Source of the DNA: Opeltia flavorubescens
Lineage: Eukaryota; Ascomycota; Lecanoromycetes; Teloschistales; Teloschistaceae
DNA length: 64,000 bases
Direction of reading: 5' to 3'
Assembly: GCA_000442125.1 (NCBI GenBank)
Contig: KE546966.1
Coordinates: forward strand, 24,969 to 88,968
Shown here: piece by piece, positions 40,658 through 51,101 of the stretch
Layout of the letters: the number at the start of each line of letters is the position of its first letter
Position numbering within the stretch: position 1 is the stretch's first letter
Made by a program: the position numbers and the translations under genes
The notes under the pieces: model-generated
Databases searched by the model: none
What the model saw: only the letters and a program-made list of their open reading frames with translations
What the model was told of the DNA's origin: nothing

Positions 40658-41650
40658 ATGAGAGTCCCTTGCTGGTTGATATTCGCAGCCTTCTCTACCT
40701 CTCTCTGTTTCGCTGCTGCAATCACGTATCACGGAGAGTCAGCAGTAAACCTCTTTGCCATACCAGATTTTCCGGACAGAAGATTCGGCATGAAAGTCTC
40801 CCGCACTACAGCGTTTAACGACATGACTTCGTGTGAAATGACTATGCTGACAGCGATGGGCGAGCTGGCGCTGATGGACATCAAACAAGAGCTCGCGAAT
40901 CCTGGGGCCAAGGCTTGGAGGCATCCAGTGTTCCGGGGCACTATTCTGCTTATTAGTCCAGCTGGAGTGTATACGGGCGCCAGCGTTCGCTTTGCTATCT
41001 GGACGCTTGCTTATAGCATGCATGACACTCTGACGAGGGACCTGTGCAGAAGCACTTTTTATAAGGGCACATGGGAAGAGAGGGAAGTAGTGAATGTAAA
41101 TATTCTTCCAGACCCAAATGCAGCAGCGACCCCAAATCAGACAGCCATCGTGCCTCACCATGAGCAAATTCATACACATGGGACAGTAGACACCATTCCA
41201 AACAATACAGGCAGCTTCGATTTCCCCCGTCATCTCAATCGCAGCAACGACCTGGGTTCAGATGACTTGCACGCAGACATTACTTACCTTGGCAGAGCCA
41301 TGGATCCTCGCGATATCATCATGACCGCGACGTTGATGATGGAGGGGTTAGCTCCTATCAACCGCGAAACACTCAATGCTATGGCAGAGGAAGTGAATGC
41401 AATAACAGCAAAAGTTAAATATATCTTCAATCGGGCAGGGTTTTTGCTACCATACGATATGACCTTTGGCGATCTAATAACCCTTGTTGCTAAACTGCCG
41501 GAGCATATCTTGCAAGATGGAATGTGGCAGGAGATGAATATAGCAATTACCGATAATCGATATCCTGATGTGGTGATTGCTAGAGGATCGTTTCGAATTG
41601 GAGGACCTCTTTCGACGAGACGGATGGAATATGCCAGTATAGAAGATTAA
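40658..41650 (+). CDS. Putative secreted protein of unknown function
   Basis: Single open frame of 330 residues. Residues 1-20 form a good signal peptide (hydrophobic run followed by an Ala-rich cleavage region), so secretion is inferred. No known catalytic motif is visible. The middle (about 90-150) has a hydrophobic strand, an AIWTLAYSM helix and a strand, and the C-terminal third ends with an IAITD...IARGSFRIGGP pattern. The same order (short strand, xAIWxxxxxM helix, strand; then an FALED...GFMLWLGPP ending) occurs in the gene at 60,202, so the two may be distant relatives; the match is weak and made by eye. The gene starts about 650 bp from the AT-rich block and faces the HET gene tail to tail. 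A lineage-specific effector-like protein is possible but unproven. Confidence 0.75.
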   Translation: MRVPCWLIFAAFSTSLCFAAAITYHGESAVNLFAIPDFPDRRFGMKVSRTTAFNDMTSCEMTMLTAMGELALMDIKQELANPGAKAWRHPVFRGTILLISPAGVYTGASVRFAIWTLAYSMHDTLTRDLCRSTFYKGTWEEREVVNVNILPDPNAAATPNQTAIVPHHEQIHTHGTVDTIPNNTGSFDFPRHLNRSNDLGSDDLHADITYLGRAMDPRDIIMTATLMMEGLAPINRETLNAMAEEVNAITAKVKYIFNRAGFLLPYDMTFGDLITLVAKLPEHILQDGMWQEMNIAITDNRYPDVVIARGSFRIGGPLSTRRMEYASIED

Positions 41651-42113
41651 TAGAATGTATCAAAGCATTCTCTATATTTGTACTAGCCTATCTTATCCTC
41701 CATATCGTTTGCAAAACGTTCATAATTCGATAAAAAACAGTCCTCAGCCACTGACTATTCGGCCATGACCGTACCATTCTCAGTGCTTCTCAATGCAGTC
41801 CACGCGAGATTGACCGCATAATACACATTATCGGTTGCCATTTAATAAGTAGGCAAGATCTTGGTTAGTCAGATACTCTCAACAATGTTTTCATAGCTCC
41901 CCATGGTCGACTCCTGACATCCACGCTGGCGATTCACGTCACATGAAGTTGAGCATGATGAGCGCTATAGATCAACAACTATTGAAAAAGGATAGCTATT
42001 CATTATTTTTGCTTGCTTCACCCGTCTCAAGGTTTCCAGATCCAAGAAGTAGAGCACCCGAGATGCCAATCCGCGTTGTATTTCAAACGATGAGAGATAA
42101 ATCGATATTATTT
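41651..42113. other. Intergenic between convergent genes
   Basis: About 460 bp of normal composition between the 3' ends of the secreted-protein gene and the HET gene. Only short overlapping frames occur, and no gene is supported. Confidence 0.6.
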
Positions 42114-44090
42114 TCAACACAATCTGATTTGCTCCTCCGCTACCTCGGAAAGTTGAAAGGCATTCCCTTGCAGGGAACTCTCTAAGCAGCACTCTCCGAC
42201 AAGTGTATAACTTCCATTACCCGAAGGGCGGATCACCCAAGGTATTTGCGTCCCGTCTAGGGCACAGATCAAGTCGCCTTGTCGAACAGCCCCTGCAATG
42301 AATCCGAAGCTGTCTCGATGAGTCTTGCAGAATTTGTAACGCCTAGCGAGGGTCAGAAATTCACCCAAAACTTCCTTGTCGGTCCAAAAATTGCCTCCGA
42401 TATACCCTGTATCTGAGGGTTTCCACAAGATGAGTCTACCAAGGTATTTTATATATTCGAGAATAAACTCCTTCCGGTGGCTGTAAGGACGTTCCTTTGT
42501 CTTGAGGAACAAAAGGTAGAAAATATCGCAAAGATATTGGACGAACCAATCAGATGTGGCTGCTTTAAACCAGGTTTTTTCTGTTTCACGGAATATATCG
42601 AGCGAGTCTTTCAACCAGCAAGCCGCGGCGAGTTCCTTTATACCTTTGGTGCCAAATCTGTTTTTGAATTCCGCAGTATACGAATGCTTCACGAGGAAGC
42701 GCCTGTTATCTAAAAGTAGCGAGGAATGTATTTTGACAGAATCAAGAATCTTCCCGCTTATTGATATCATGCGGTGGTCGTCGGACAGCTTAACAATACC
42801 CTCCATTGGACTGATATAGCTCTCCTCACGCCCCAGGACGTAGAAGCTATTTGCAGTCGGCCTCCATTGTCGAGTGAATTTATATTGTAGAGATTCCACT
42901 GCTTGCAAGGTGTAAATGTTACGTGGAACCCAACTTGGCAGATGGGAATGGTCTTTCCGAGTCTCATATGGGTGTTCTATACCGAAGACCATGTAGCTGG
43001 GGTGTCTCTTTCGCACGATGAGCCATATCGCAAGTCTATGCAGTACTTCAGACTCGTCCAAGGTGTAGTCAGGCACCAACTCGGAGTCGACGGTCAGATC
43101 CACGTCCGGGGCAATGTGAACCAATGCATACAATCTGTCTCGAGCGTCAAGACACTCCAAGGATGACATGTCCCACATGATATCATACAGGCCAACAGAT
43201 GCTTGTGCTTGTTGTGTGGTTCTTGCTCTCGTAGCAGATGCCAAGCGTGAAAACCTTGGCCACAAATCTGATTGTCCATTGGTCACATTCTCGCAAATGA
43301 AAGTTAAAGCAACGTGGTGCCAGTCAGTAAATTTGCCCAGATACTTATATATCAGCGACCACTCCATCGTCTGGTTTCCCAAGACCATTACGGCTTTCCG
43401 AGCGAGGAGTATCTCTTGCACGATCCAAAGGCGACCAAAGTACGGCCGACGAATGAGAGCTACGATTGAGGTCCAATTTGGGTTTTGAGACAGGTTTAAG
43501 TAGTAGGCTGTCTCACTCCTCGTGGATCCTACGGTAATGGCAGCTGTTGCCTGGTGCTCGAAACTTCGCCATTCCAAACTGTCCTCTTGGGAATCCACAA
43601 GGGCACAAAGCTGTGCAAGGGATGCCAGGGAGTCTTGAGTCTCTTCGGTCAACTTGCCTTGCCACATGAGGACCTGGGTCGCTCTTGAATATATCTTGCC
43701 CATTGCTTGGACCTGAACGCTTTTTTCTTCTGCATCATCTTGATTGATACATATTGCATCAGCCCACAAGGTTCGGGGACGATCTGGCCATCGCAGGTGG
43801 CGTAAAGCGGTGTATAAGGTTCGTGGAATCTCGAGAAGCGCAGAATCACATTCGATGGGATTTTTATCTGCAGGATCGCCCCAGACGTAAGACAAAGCTT
43901 CGTACGGGACCTCGTCTTCGCCGCTGTCGTTGTGTGAACAGATTTCCATCCGACAGCTTACCAGGTCCTCGTCTCCACCAGCTGAGAGGAGAATGACGCG
44001 GAAGTCGTTGGGATCCTCCAGGTTCTGGTATCGGAAGGTCGGATGAGAGCCTGGCTCACACATTATGCTACTGCTCGATGTCGTTGACAC
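42114..44090 (-). CDS. HET-domain (heterokaryon incompatibility) protein
   Basis: Intact single-exon frame of 658 residues. The HET domain occupies about residues 60-230. It has the three hallmark blocks: YEALSYVWGDP at 63-73, LWADAICINQDD at 108-119 followed by VQAMGKIYSRATQVLMW, and RRPYFGRLWIVQEILLA at 214-230. A DARDRLYALVHIA block near 310 is also usual in this family. HET proteins take part in fungal non-self recognition, where their activation leads to death of fused cells; this follows from the family and has not been shown for this gene. The C-terminal 350 residues have no recognised domain. The ATG at 44,090 gives a Ser/Thr-rich start and is the first in frame. No WD or NACHT repeats accompany it, so it is the common HET-only architecture. 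Confidence 0.93.
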   Translation of the reverse strand: MSTTSSSSIMCEPGSHPTFRYQNLEDPNDFRVILLSAGGDEDLVSCRMEICSHNDSGEDEVPYEALSYVWGDPADKNPIECDSALLEIPRTLYTALRHLRWPDRPRTLWADAICINQDDAEEKSVQVQAMGKIYSRATQVLMWQGKLTEETQDSLASLAQLCALVDSQEDSLEWRSFEHQATAAITVGSTRSETAYYLNLSQNPNWTSIVALIRRPYFGRLWIVQEILLARKAVMVLGNQTMEWSLIYKYLGKFTDWHHVALTFICENVTNGQSDLWPRFSRLASATRARTTQQAQASVGLYDIMWDMSSLECLDARDRLYALVHIAPDVDLTVDSELVPDYTLDESEVLHRLAIWLIVRKRHPSYMVFGIEHPYETRKDHSHLPSWVPRNIYTLQAVESLQYKFTRQWRPTANSFYVLGREESYISPMEGIVKLSDDHRMISISGKILDSVKIHSSLLLDNRRFLVKHSYTAEFKNRFGTKGIKELAAACWLKDSLDIFRETEKTWFKAATSDWFVQYLCDIFYLLFLKTKERPYSHRKEFILEYIKYLGRLILWKPSDTGYIGGNFWTDKEVLGEFLTLARRYKFCKTHRDSFGFIAGAVRQGDLICALDGTQIPWVIRPSGNGSYTLVGECCLESSLQGNAFQLSEVAEEQIRLC

Positions 44091-45489
44091 TAAATGTTAA
44101 ATTGTGCGACCGAAGCTAGTCCACGACCTAATTCGTCATGGAGACAGGCAATGCAGGAAGATTTCATTAACAGCACGAGCAGTCTTGCCAAGACCTGCGA
44201 TGATAAACAAATTTCGGCGTTGACTTAAAGTAAACCCCCAGCCGCCGAAAGAGAATTAGTTCAACGTTGATACAGACGTTGATTAAACGAACGGTGATCA
44301 AATTTTTCTACGGAAAGAAAGGTGTGGGTATCAGCCCTTTGTAACATAGTAAGCAGCAGGTAATCGTACATTTCGGGCTCTTTGCGTCAAGCCATGCATC
44401 TTGGCGGCAGCCTGTTCCGCTATACTTACCTTGTCGTTGAGCATCTCACCTCAGATGAAAGAAAGGATGCATCTGAAAATGCTACCTGTGGTTGACACGA
44501 GCTTTTGAACCAATGAAGTCGATATTATGATATCGGTAGATTCTTGGCATGGGTTCTTTTGGTTCAATCTCTTTTCAGTAAGGCTTCGGGTTTCTAATAT
44601 CTCATGTCTACGCCGTAGCTAAAGATATACAATCTCTACTAAGTCAGCGTAGGGTTTTAGGACCTGAGGTTTACAGGCTTTCTCAAATTCTGAACTTAAT
44701 CGAAAAGGTGCCATCACAACTCTTTCTATCGTCCAATTTCTCTTTGAAAACGACACGACTAATAACATTGATTTGCTGAATTTCGATGCCTAGCATCTGA
44801 TTTGATTCTTGACATTTCCACACGAAAGACTATTCTGAGATATAACGTGTATTGGGCAGGTATCACGTTTGTACGCGATGATTAGGGAAGCCGAAAGGTT
44901 CATGGTCGCGAACCCTTTGTATTGAGGATATATCAAAGGGCAAAAGACTATGAATTTCCATGGTCGAACTGTCATTTTAGGAGAAATCAAATTGCCAATG
45001 CCCTGATGTGCCCGAAAGGGATATCGCACGTAGCCAGGGGGAAGGCGATAGTACAATATATAGCGCAGCATGTACCTAGGTGGGAGAAGTAACCCTTTCG
45101 TAAGATATACAACGTCTTGTTTGGTGCATTGAATATCTCCGCCAGCTATAGCATCTATGCGTGAGCGTCATGATAATATAAGCCCTGTTTCTGATTGGAG
45201 GGGTAGTAGCCTTGTTCCTTGGATGGAAGGATGTACCCAACGATGGACAAATTCGACGTTGTGGCTACGAGGCGCTGTCGGGTAACGAAGCATTCTCTGT
45301 GCACGCGAACTTCGCACAAAAGGTACGGCAGGAAGAACTGGCCCTTATGACTAGGGCCGACATTTTGATTCAGATGTGATCTTCTTATGAAGACCTCAAC
45401 GCTATTCACTTACGTCAGGTGATTCCGAAAGTCTCGTAATTGCTCCTCCCGTCTGGACTTTCTTGACCATTAGGCTGTATTGCATACAA
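44091..45489. other. Intergenic, 1.4 kb
   Basis: Normal-composition DNA upstream of the HET gene and downstream of the CorA-like gene. Two - strand frames of 84 and 93 codons (45,155-45,409 and 44,790-45,071) have no domain, no splice support and unremarkable composition. I treat them as chance frames. Confidence 0.55.
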
Positions 45490-46983
45490 TCAAGGTCCCA
45501 GACTCTTGATATGGTGCAGCTCAGGGGCATTCATCCTGGTCCTTGGCCTTGACCTTGATTTCCGAAAATAGCAAAGATAGTAGTAAAGAAACCATACACC
45601 CAGGCTGAGTGGTCCGGTCAAAGCCCAGAAGATCCAGAAATTTTGCGCGACGGAGATATTCTGTTTTTTATCGTTGAAGCTGAAGAACTCGGAACCGAAT
45701 ATAGTCTGCTTGTTTGTCAGTCTCCTTTTCGATCGTAATTGGATTTCGGATTTCTTACAGCGATGGTTGCTGCAGGAAGAAAGACCATGGTTACAGTTGC
45801 GACGGCTCTCATCGATTTGCTGTCGTCCTTAAGAAGATGACTGTCGTGTTGTGTTACGGTGTTGAAGGACTGGGAGACGGTCATTGCTCTCCAGTGCATG
45901 CACTACCAATGAGTACTTACAAGGTTGATGATATTCTGCATCCGCTGTTGAAGACTTGCCATGCGTAAGTTCCAGACTTCGAACTGCACGCTCTTCTGCG
46001 CAAGCATTTGACCTGTCATTTGCATCGTGTGTAACGCATCGTGCCGTTGCGGGGGGTTCTCGCGCAAGCCTTTATGGAAAGTCTCGAGATGGGATAACGT
46101 CTTTGAGGCGGCTTCTGCACCCTCCTTCAGGAACATGATGTGTTTTGCAATGTTATGGAGGCCAACGAAGTCGTGACGTCGATTGCTATTACGATTCTGC
46201 GAGCTTTCTGCTAGGTCAAGTGCGGTCTGGAACCATGGTTGCGGTTTTTAGTGCTATACCATTCCATTTGGATCGAGGCTAGCTTACGCGTTCTACCTTG
46301 CTGAACTCGGCGCTGAGGGTTCTGACGATACCCTGAGCTTGCAACCATAGTTCGTCCAGACAAATGACGAAGAGAGCGAATGGATCGATGAGTACGTTGG
46401 ACAGATCGGTCTCCCAAAGTCGTTGACATCGATCTCTCATTTCCGACGAAGCGCTAAAGATGAGAAGAGTTACGGTGGCTTTATCCTTGTCGTCGCAATT
46501 GTCCCATCTCAGAAATATGCTGGTGCGTATCCATGTCCAGTCTCCCTGACTGACTTCAGCCCCACGTGGATCGGCGATCCCAGGTGAGGGACCATCAGGA
46601 CCATTCACAGTCACATTTTTGCAAAGGAAGTGAAAGAAGGAGTCTTTTGTCGACGGTTAATAGACGTTAAGGCTCAGCGCATGATTGGACGTACAGTAAT
46701 TCGAGCCATCGCGCACCGCGCTGAAGGAGTGTGTCACTCCTTCCAACCGCTGAGAGACGAAATCCGAGGGAACGGCAAAATGATCAAACAGAGCCTCAAT
46801 GCCAGATCCATTAGCGTAATATGCCAGATCTAAAGGGGCCATGCTATCGATTGTAATTATCAGCCTCGGAGGCGAAAGGGAAAGGCTGGTGTTACACAAT
46901 CCGGACGCGCGGCCGGACCCTAAGAAGCAGGGCTCGGGCATCGGTCTCGACGATATTCCCTGTTCGCGGAGGGTCCCCTGCAT
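45490..46983 (-). CDS. CorA-like membrane protein, five exons
   Basis: Assembled from exons 46,695-46,983, 46,288-46,643, 45,921-46,226, 45,759-45,869 and 45,490-45,705 (- strand). The introns are 51, 61, 51 and 53 bp and all keep phase. Donors are GTACGT, GTAAGC, GTAAGT and GTAAGA. The product is about 425 residues. It shows the fungal CorA-like pattern: FDHFAVPSDFVSQRL, then FFHFLCKNVTV, a TWIRTSIFLRW block, a LHNIAKHIMFL helix, a long helical stretch to about 317, and two C-terminal membrane segments (about 339-357 with TMVFLPAATIA; about 376-401 with NFWIFWALTGPLSLGVWF). True CorA proteins move Mg2+, but the fungal relatives lack a clear GMN motif, so transport is not assumed. A CTCACAG acceptor just upstream of the chosen ATG suggests that a further 5' exon near 47.1 kb may exist. 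Confidence 0.85.
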
Positions 46984-48015
46984 AAGCTGTGAGTAACAGT
47001 AAGATCATAACGCAAAGCTCCAGTCATTCAACTACCTGGAGACCATTCAACTACACCGACTTCGCAATTCTCGGGCCCATTGAACGGGCCAGATCGAATG
47101 ACATGCTCATGGAAAAGCACCCTGCGCTGACTATCGTGGTAGAAACCGGCCATGAAGCTGGGCCGAAAGTGATTGGAAAGCACTCAGGCTGGAAGTCGGA
47201 TTCCATCGGAAGAGGTCACAATAAAAATGAGTCAACGAAACATAAGGCTACGGGAAATGTCCAAATTGGGATGACCCTGGGACGGATGTCTGACATTTCG
47301 GGACTCATGCATGATGGGGTGGGATCCACTCAAGGAAGGTTATGCGTCTCATTGCATGCGGTGGGAACCAATTGAACAATGAGGCGGCAGATCCCCCTGA
47401 TCAATAGTAAGCCCTAAACCCATCTGGGATGCTACCAAGATCCGGCGAAACACTGCTCGCAATTCAATCTCAACATCAACCACATCGAGACCACGGTATG
47501 GTGATCTGCTTTCTTATCATGGTAGCTCGTTGTCAGTGGTAGGTGTCAAGATCTGACCTCGTGAAAATGCGAATATCGACATGTGGTCGCATTGTTTACC
47601 AATCAGCAAGGCTGCTGCTACAGCTCTTTTCGTATCTGCCGTGTAACCACACAGCCAGCCACATTCAGCCTTTCGAAGCATGAAATTTGAAGATTTCCCA
47701 TCAGCGAGAATCAGCCTCACGAGCGGCCCCCTTTTCTTAAATGCCGCAGAGTCCCAGCAGCCATGTTAGATACCCTTCTTCTATTCATAGACAATCCAAT
47801 GGAGTATGCACTTTGAAGTTTGCCACGTTCATTACCAGCTACTTCTACAAATATCCGTCAATGGTCCTTTACTTTCAACTAATCCTCTCCGCGATTTCTG
47901 ATCTTTACACGTGAACCGCGACTTTCTCCTGTCTTACAGTGGTTTCGTTGAATCTAAGCCGGTGAATCTAGAGTTCCTACATAAGCAGTAAACACTGGAC
48001 CAAAACAGTAAAAAC
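46984..48015. other. Divergent intergenic region, 1.0 kb
   Basis: Lies between the CorA-like gene (-) and the HET-like gene (+), so it probably holds both promoters. A possible 5' exon of the CorA-like gene, with a start like ATGAGCATGTCATTCGATCT on the - strand, lies near 47.1 kb. Other short frames here look like chance. Confidence 0.5.
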
Positions 48016-51000
48016 ATGTCAGCTCAGAACCCACACTCATCGTCTTTGCCATCGACTGCTCATGGTGGTAATTCGGATCCGAACGAGATACGACTACGTC
48101 AGCAAAGAGCTGCGTCCGGCTTCTCTCAACAGTCAAGCATGTCTTCCACTGGTAACGCTTCGCATGGTGGGAACATGGATCCCAATGCCGTTCGTCCTCA
48201 ATTAGCGCATACGCAACAAATCTCGAGCTCCGTCATAGGGGTATATCACCTATGATTTTCCGTCAAAACTGCATTAGGCTTACTTCTATCAGGGGCAGAC
48301 TCTATCAGGACCATATGGGACTGGCCAGCCTCCAAACGCGATGCTACCGCCTCCTCCATCCGGGCTTCACGCACTGCAGAGCGCGCAATCTGGACAGTAT
48401 ACCCCCACGCAATATGGTTATCAGTCTTCCAACCCCAGCCAAGTACAAGTTCCTGTCCAGGTCAGTAAATCATGATGTTTCGGGGAGCCGGGCTAAAACA
48501 GACAGGGTAACGGGAGCTATTTCCATCAGAGTAATACACCTCAACCTTCGCCTGGGGCTCCATATGTACCATCACCTTATGGATCATCTCAAAATGGGCC
48601 GGTAGGACACTCAGTTCCCCCGAAGAAGAGATCCGCTCTTCGGCGGGTACATGATTTCTTGATGAAATGAGGGAATAACGAGAGATACAGGTGGAAAGAG
48701 AGGTCGGTCGCGAGTTGGGTACCATAGATGTAAATAACCACGTATGAATGCACTTATCCTTACTCCATATTTTCTCCATTGACATACCTATCCAGTATTG
48801 GGGACGCCCCGAGCAAGGATACAAGAACATCTTCCACCCACGGAATCAGTGGAGGTTCAAGTGGCCCAACAGTTTCCAAGATGCAGGGATCCCTCGCGCA
48901 TCCGATGAAAAACACCACCGTGACATGATGCAACGTGCGCATGACTTCTCAACCGAGGATTACTATCTCAGTCCATATGATGGACATCTTGCGAAGCTCT
49001 TCGTACAGTGTTCGCAAGAAATCTATGATTCAAATCCAAATAGCACTTGGAGACGCACCTTCATTCGCAATCGAAGTCCCCTGATTCTACAAATAGCGAA
49101 TTGGGTACTTGATGGTCTCCCGACAGACAGTAAGGAAGCCACAGGTCAAGATATTGCCGTGGCAGCTGTAAAGTGGGTTCCATCGTGTGCGGCAATTCTA
49201 TTCATGGTAAACTCTCACTCATACGAGTCATCCCCGTCGTCGACTGACCACCGTCTTATCAGATGATCTTTCCCATCTCTGTCGAGGGAGAAGTCCGTAA
49301 CGGCGGTAAATACGATGCTTTTGCCTATCGGTATTGGGGATATCCGTACCATGCGAGGAACGCACAAGAAGCAAAGCACGAAGCCCAGTTGCAGCTCGCA
49401 GGTCATAATCATCTTTCCGCCACTCAGTCGGCACAGCAGAGTCGAACAACTATGAGTGCCCTGAATCCAATCTCTGAAAGACCAATCGAGCCCAAGTACC
49501 TATGTTTCCTGAAGGGTAGCGAGGGTGTAGAGCTGCTCGAGGTCTCGCAATGGAGGCGAGACCATGATATCCCAGCAACCTATGTCCTCGTCTCGTACAC
49601 TTCGGAACACTTCAGGACTGAATCTGAGCAATTGTTTCTCCACGACGTCGGCGAGCATGCTGCCCGCCGTGCAGGTGTACAAGCCTATTGGGTTGGATGT
49701 TCCTGTCTCGGCAATACCAAAGAGGAGGTACAAGACAATGTGTGGCGCATTAGCGACATCGTTCGTGGTGCTCATAGCATGGTGATTGCGGTCGCCGGCA
49801 TCACTGGACAAAAGCAGTCGAATAGTAGGACCACAGCGCTGCGTCAATGGGGCACAAGGGTTTGGACTTTGCCCGAAGTCTTGCTGACACCGAACAACAG
49901 CAAGATCGATGTCTATGATCCCAATTCTGGTCTTGATGCACCGATGACCGTGTCCAAGCGAAACTTCGCCACTCTTTGGGAAGATGCTTCTATCTCGAGA
50001 GAGTTGATTGACCACTACGAAGGGAATCTCACGCTTAGTTCATTAGAACTAGTCACCATTGCTTTGAAATGCTTGCACTCCAGGCAGAAAGGGTTCTATC
50101 TTCCAGGGGACATGGCTTATGCTCTCATGGGTCTCCTGAGGCGCAGACCGACCGTTGTCAAATCCGATACCGATTTCCAAGCATTCGCGCGTCTCTCTCT
50201 CGCCAACGACAACGACCTCCTCCTCGAGCGTCTCATCTGTACACTACCTAAGTCATTGAATCAACCTCGGTACGATATGGAAGACCAATGGAATGTTTCA
50301 CTCTGGGACATCCTCCCATCAACACAGGTATGCGGCATCGCAGATAACAACACTGTCATCCTAGACGGCTGCTACGCCGCTGCCGTCCGCTGGAAAGCTT
50401 TCGCCCCAGTCGCCCACCTGAAGCGAGATACCTGGGGCAGATTCCTCGTCCGCTATCTCTTCCGATCAACATCCTACCTCTTCATCGCCGGCATCTCACT
50501 CATCGCTGCCGGAAGCGCAGCAGTAGGCTCTTCACTCACCGCCATCGGCGCAATCTTCCTTACAGTCGCACTATTAATCACCCTTGCGTCTCCATACATC
50601 ATCCGGAAACTGTACACGGGCAAGCTATGGGGCACTCAAGCATGGTTCTTTGGCTTCGAAGGCTACATGGACCTTGCGACAATCGAACGGCATATCTTCG
50701 GCGCAAACATGGGCCATCTGAAATGGAGCACTAATGGCAGTCCACTGTCTGTACATACAGCCAATGAGCATGGCGAATGTATCGGTCAAGATCCTACCAG
50801 TAATCCTGAGACAGCGGAGAAAGTCAGAAGAGCTATCGATTCTCAGATGGGTGAAGAGAGGATTTTCACCCTCATTGACACTTATACCCTTACTGTGACG
50901 ATCTTTCAGGCTGTGAGGCCTCCTGTTGCAGTTGTGATTTGTGGGGCTGAGGGAGGTATGCAGCGAGCATTGCTTTGCTCGTATGATTGGTCTAGCCAGA

Positions 51001-51101
51001 CGCTGTACAGAGAGTCTGTGATGAGGATGGAGACTCCTGTCTTGGATCAAATGGCGAGAGTAGGTCGGTTGAGGCTGGGGCTCAGGCGAGAGGGGCGGTG
51101 A
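48016..51101 (+). CDS. HET-like protein with Pro/Gln-rich N-terminus and membrane hairpin, six exons
   Basis: Exons 48,016-48,240, 48,293-48,460, 48,506-48,646, 48,691-48,741, 48,796-49,206 and 49,263-51,101. The introns are 52, 45, 44, 54 and 56 bp, all phase 0, with GT-AG ends. The product is about 944 residues. Residues 1-180 are low-complexity (Ser, Gln, Pro, Gly) and end in a basic KKRSALRR stretch. From about 440 to 540 a divergent HET-like core is visible: YVLVSYTSEHF, AYWVGCSCLGNTKEE where HET proteins have WIDAICINQ, VWRISDIVRGAHSMVIAVAG, and GTRVWTLPEVLL. Two adjacent hydrophobic segments at about 732-775 form a membrane hairpin. If the third exon is not spliced to the fourth, a separate 185-residue protein ending at 48,670 would result; unbroken phase across all junctions favours one gene. 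The role is inferred only from HET resemblance and from the HET gene nearby. Confidence 0.75.

Noticed and set aside
44790-45409. Two - strand frames of 93 and 84 codons
   Set aside because: No motif, no consistent splice sites and no similarity recognised; treated as chance frames.
46657-46659. Nonsense codon in the CorA-like gene
   Set aside because: It lies within a 51-bp intron with good splice signals; removing it keeps phase and restores the family motif.
48016-48670. Separate 185-residue Pro/Gln-rich protein
   Set aside because: A 44-bp intron at 48,647 and a 51-bp exon at 48,691 link it in phase to the HET-like exons, so one gene is more likely.
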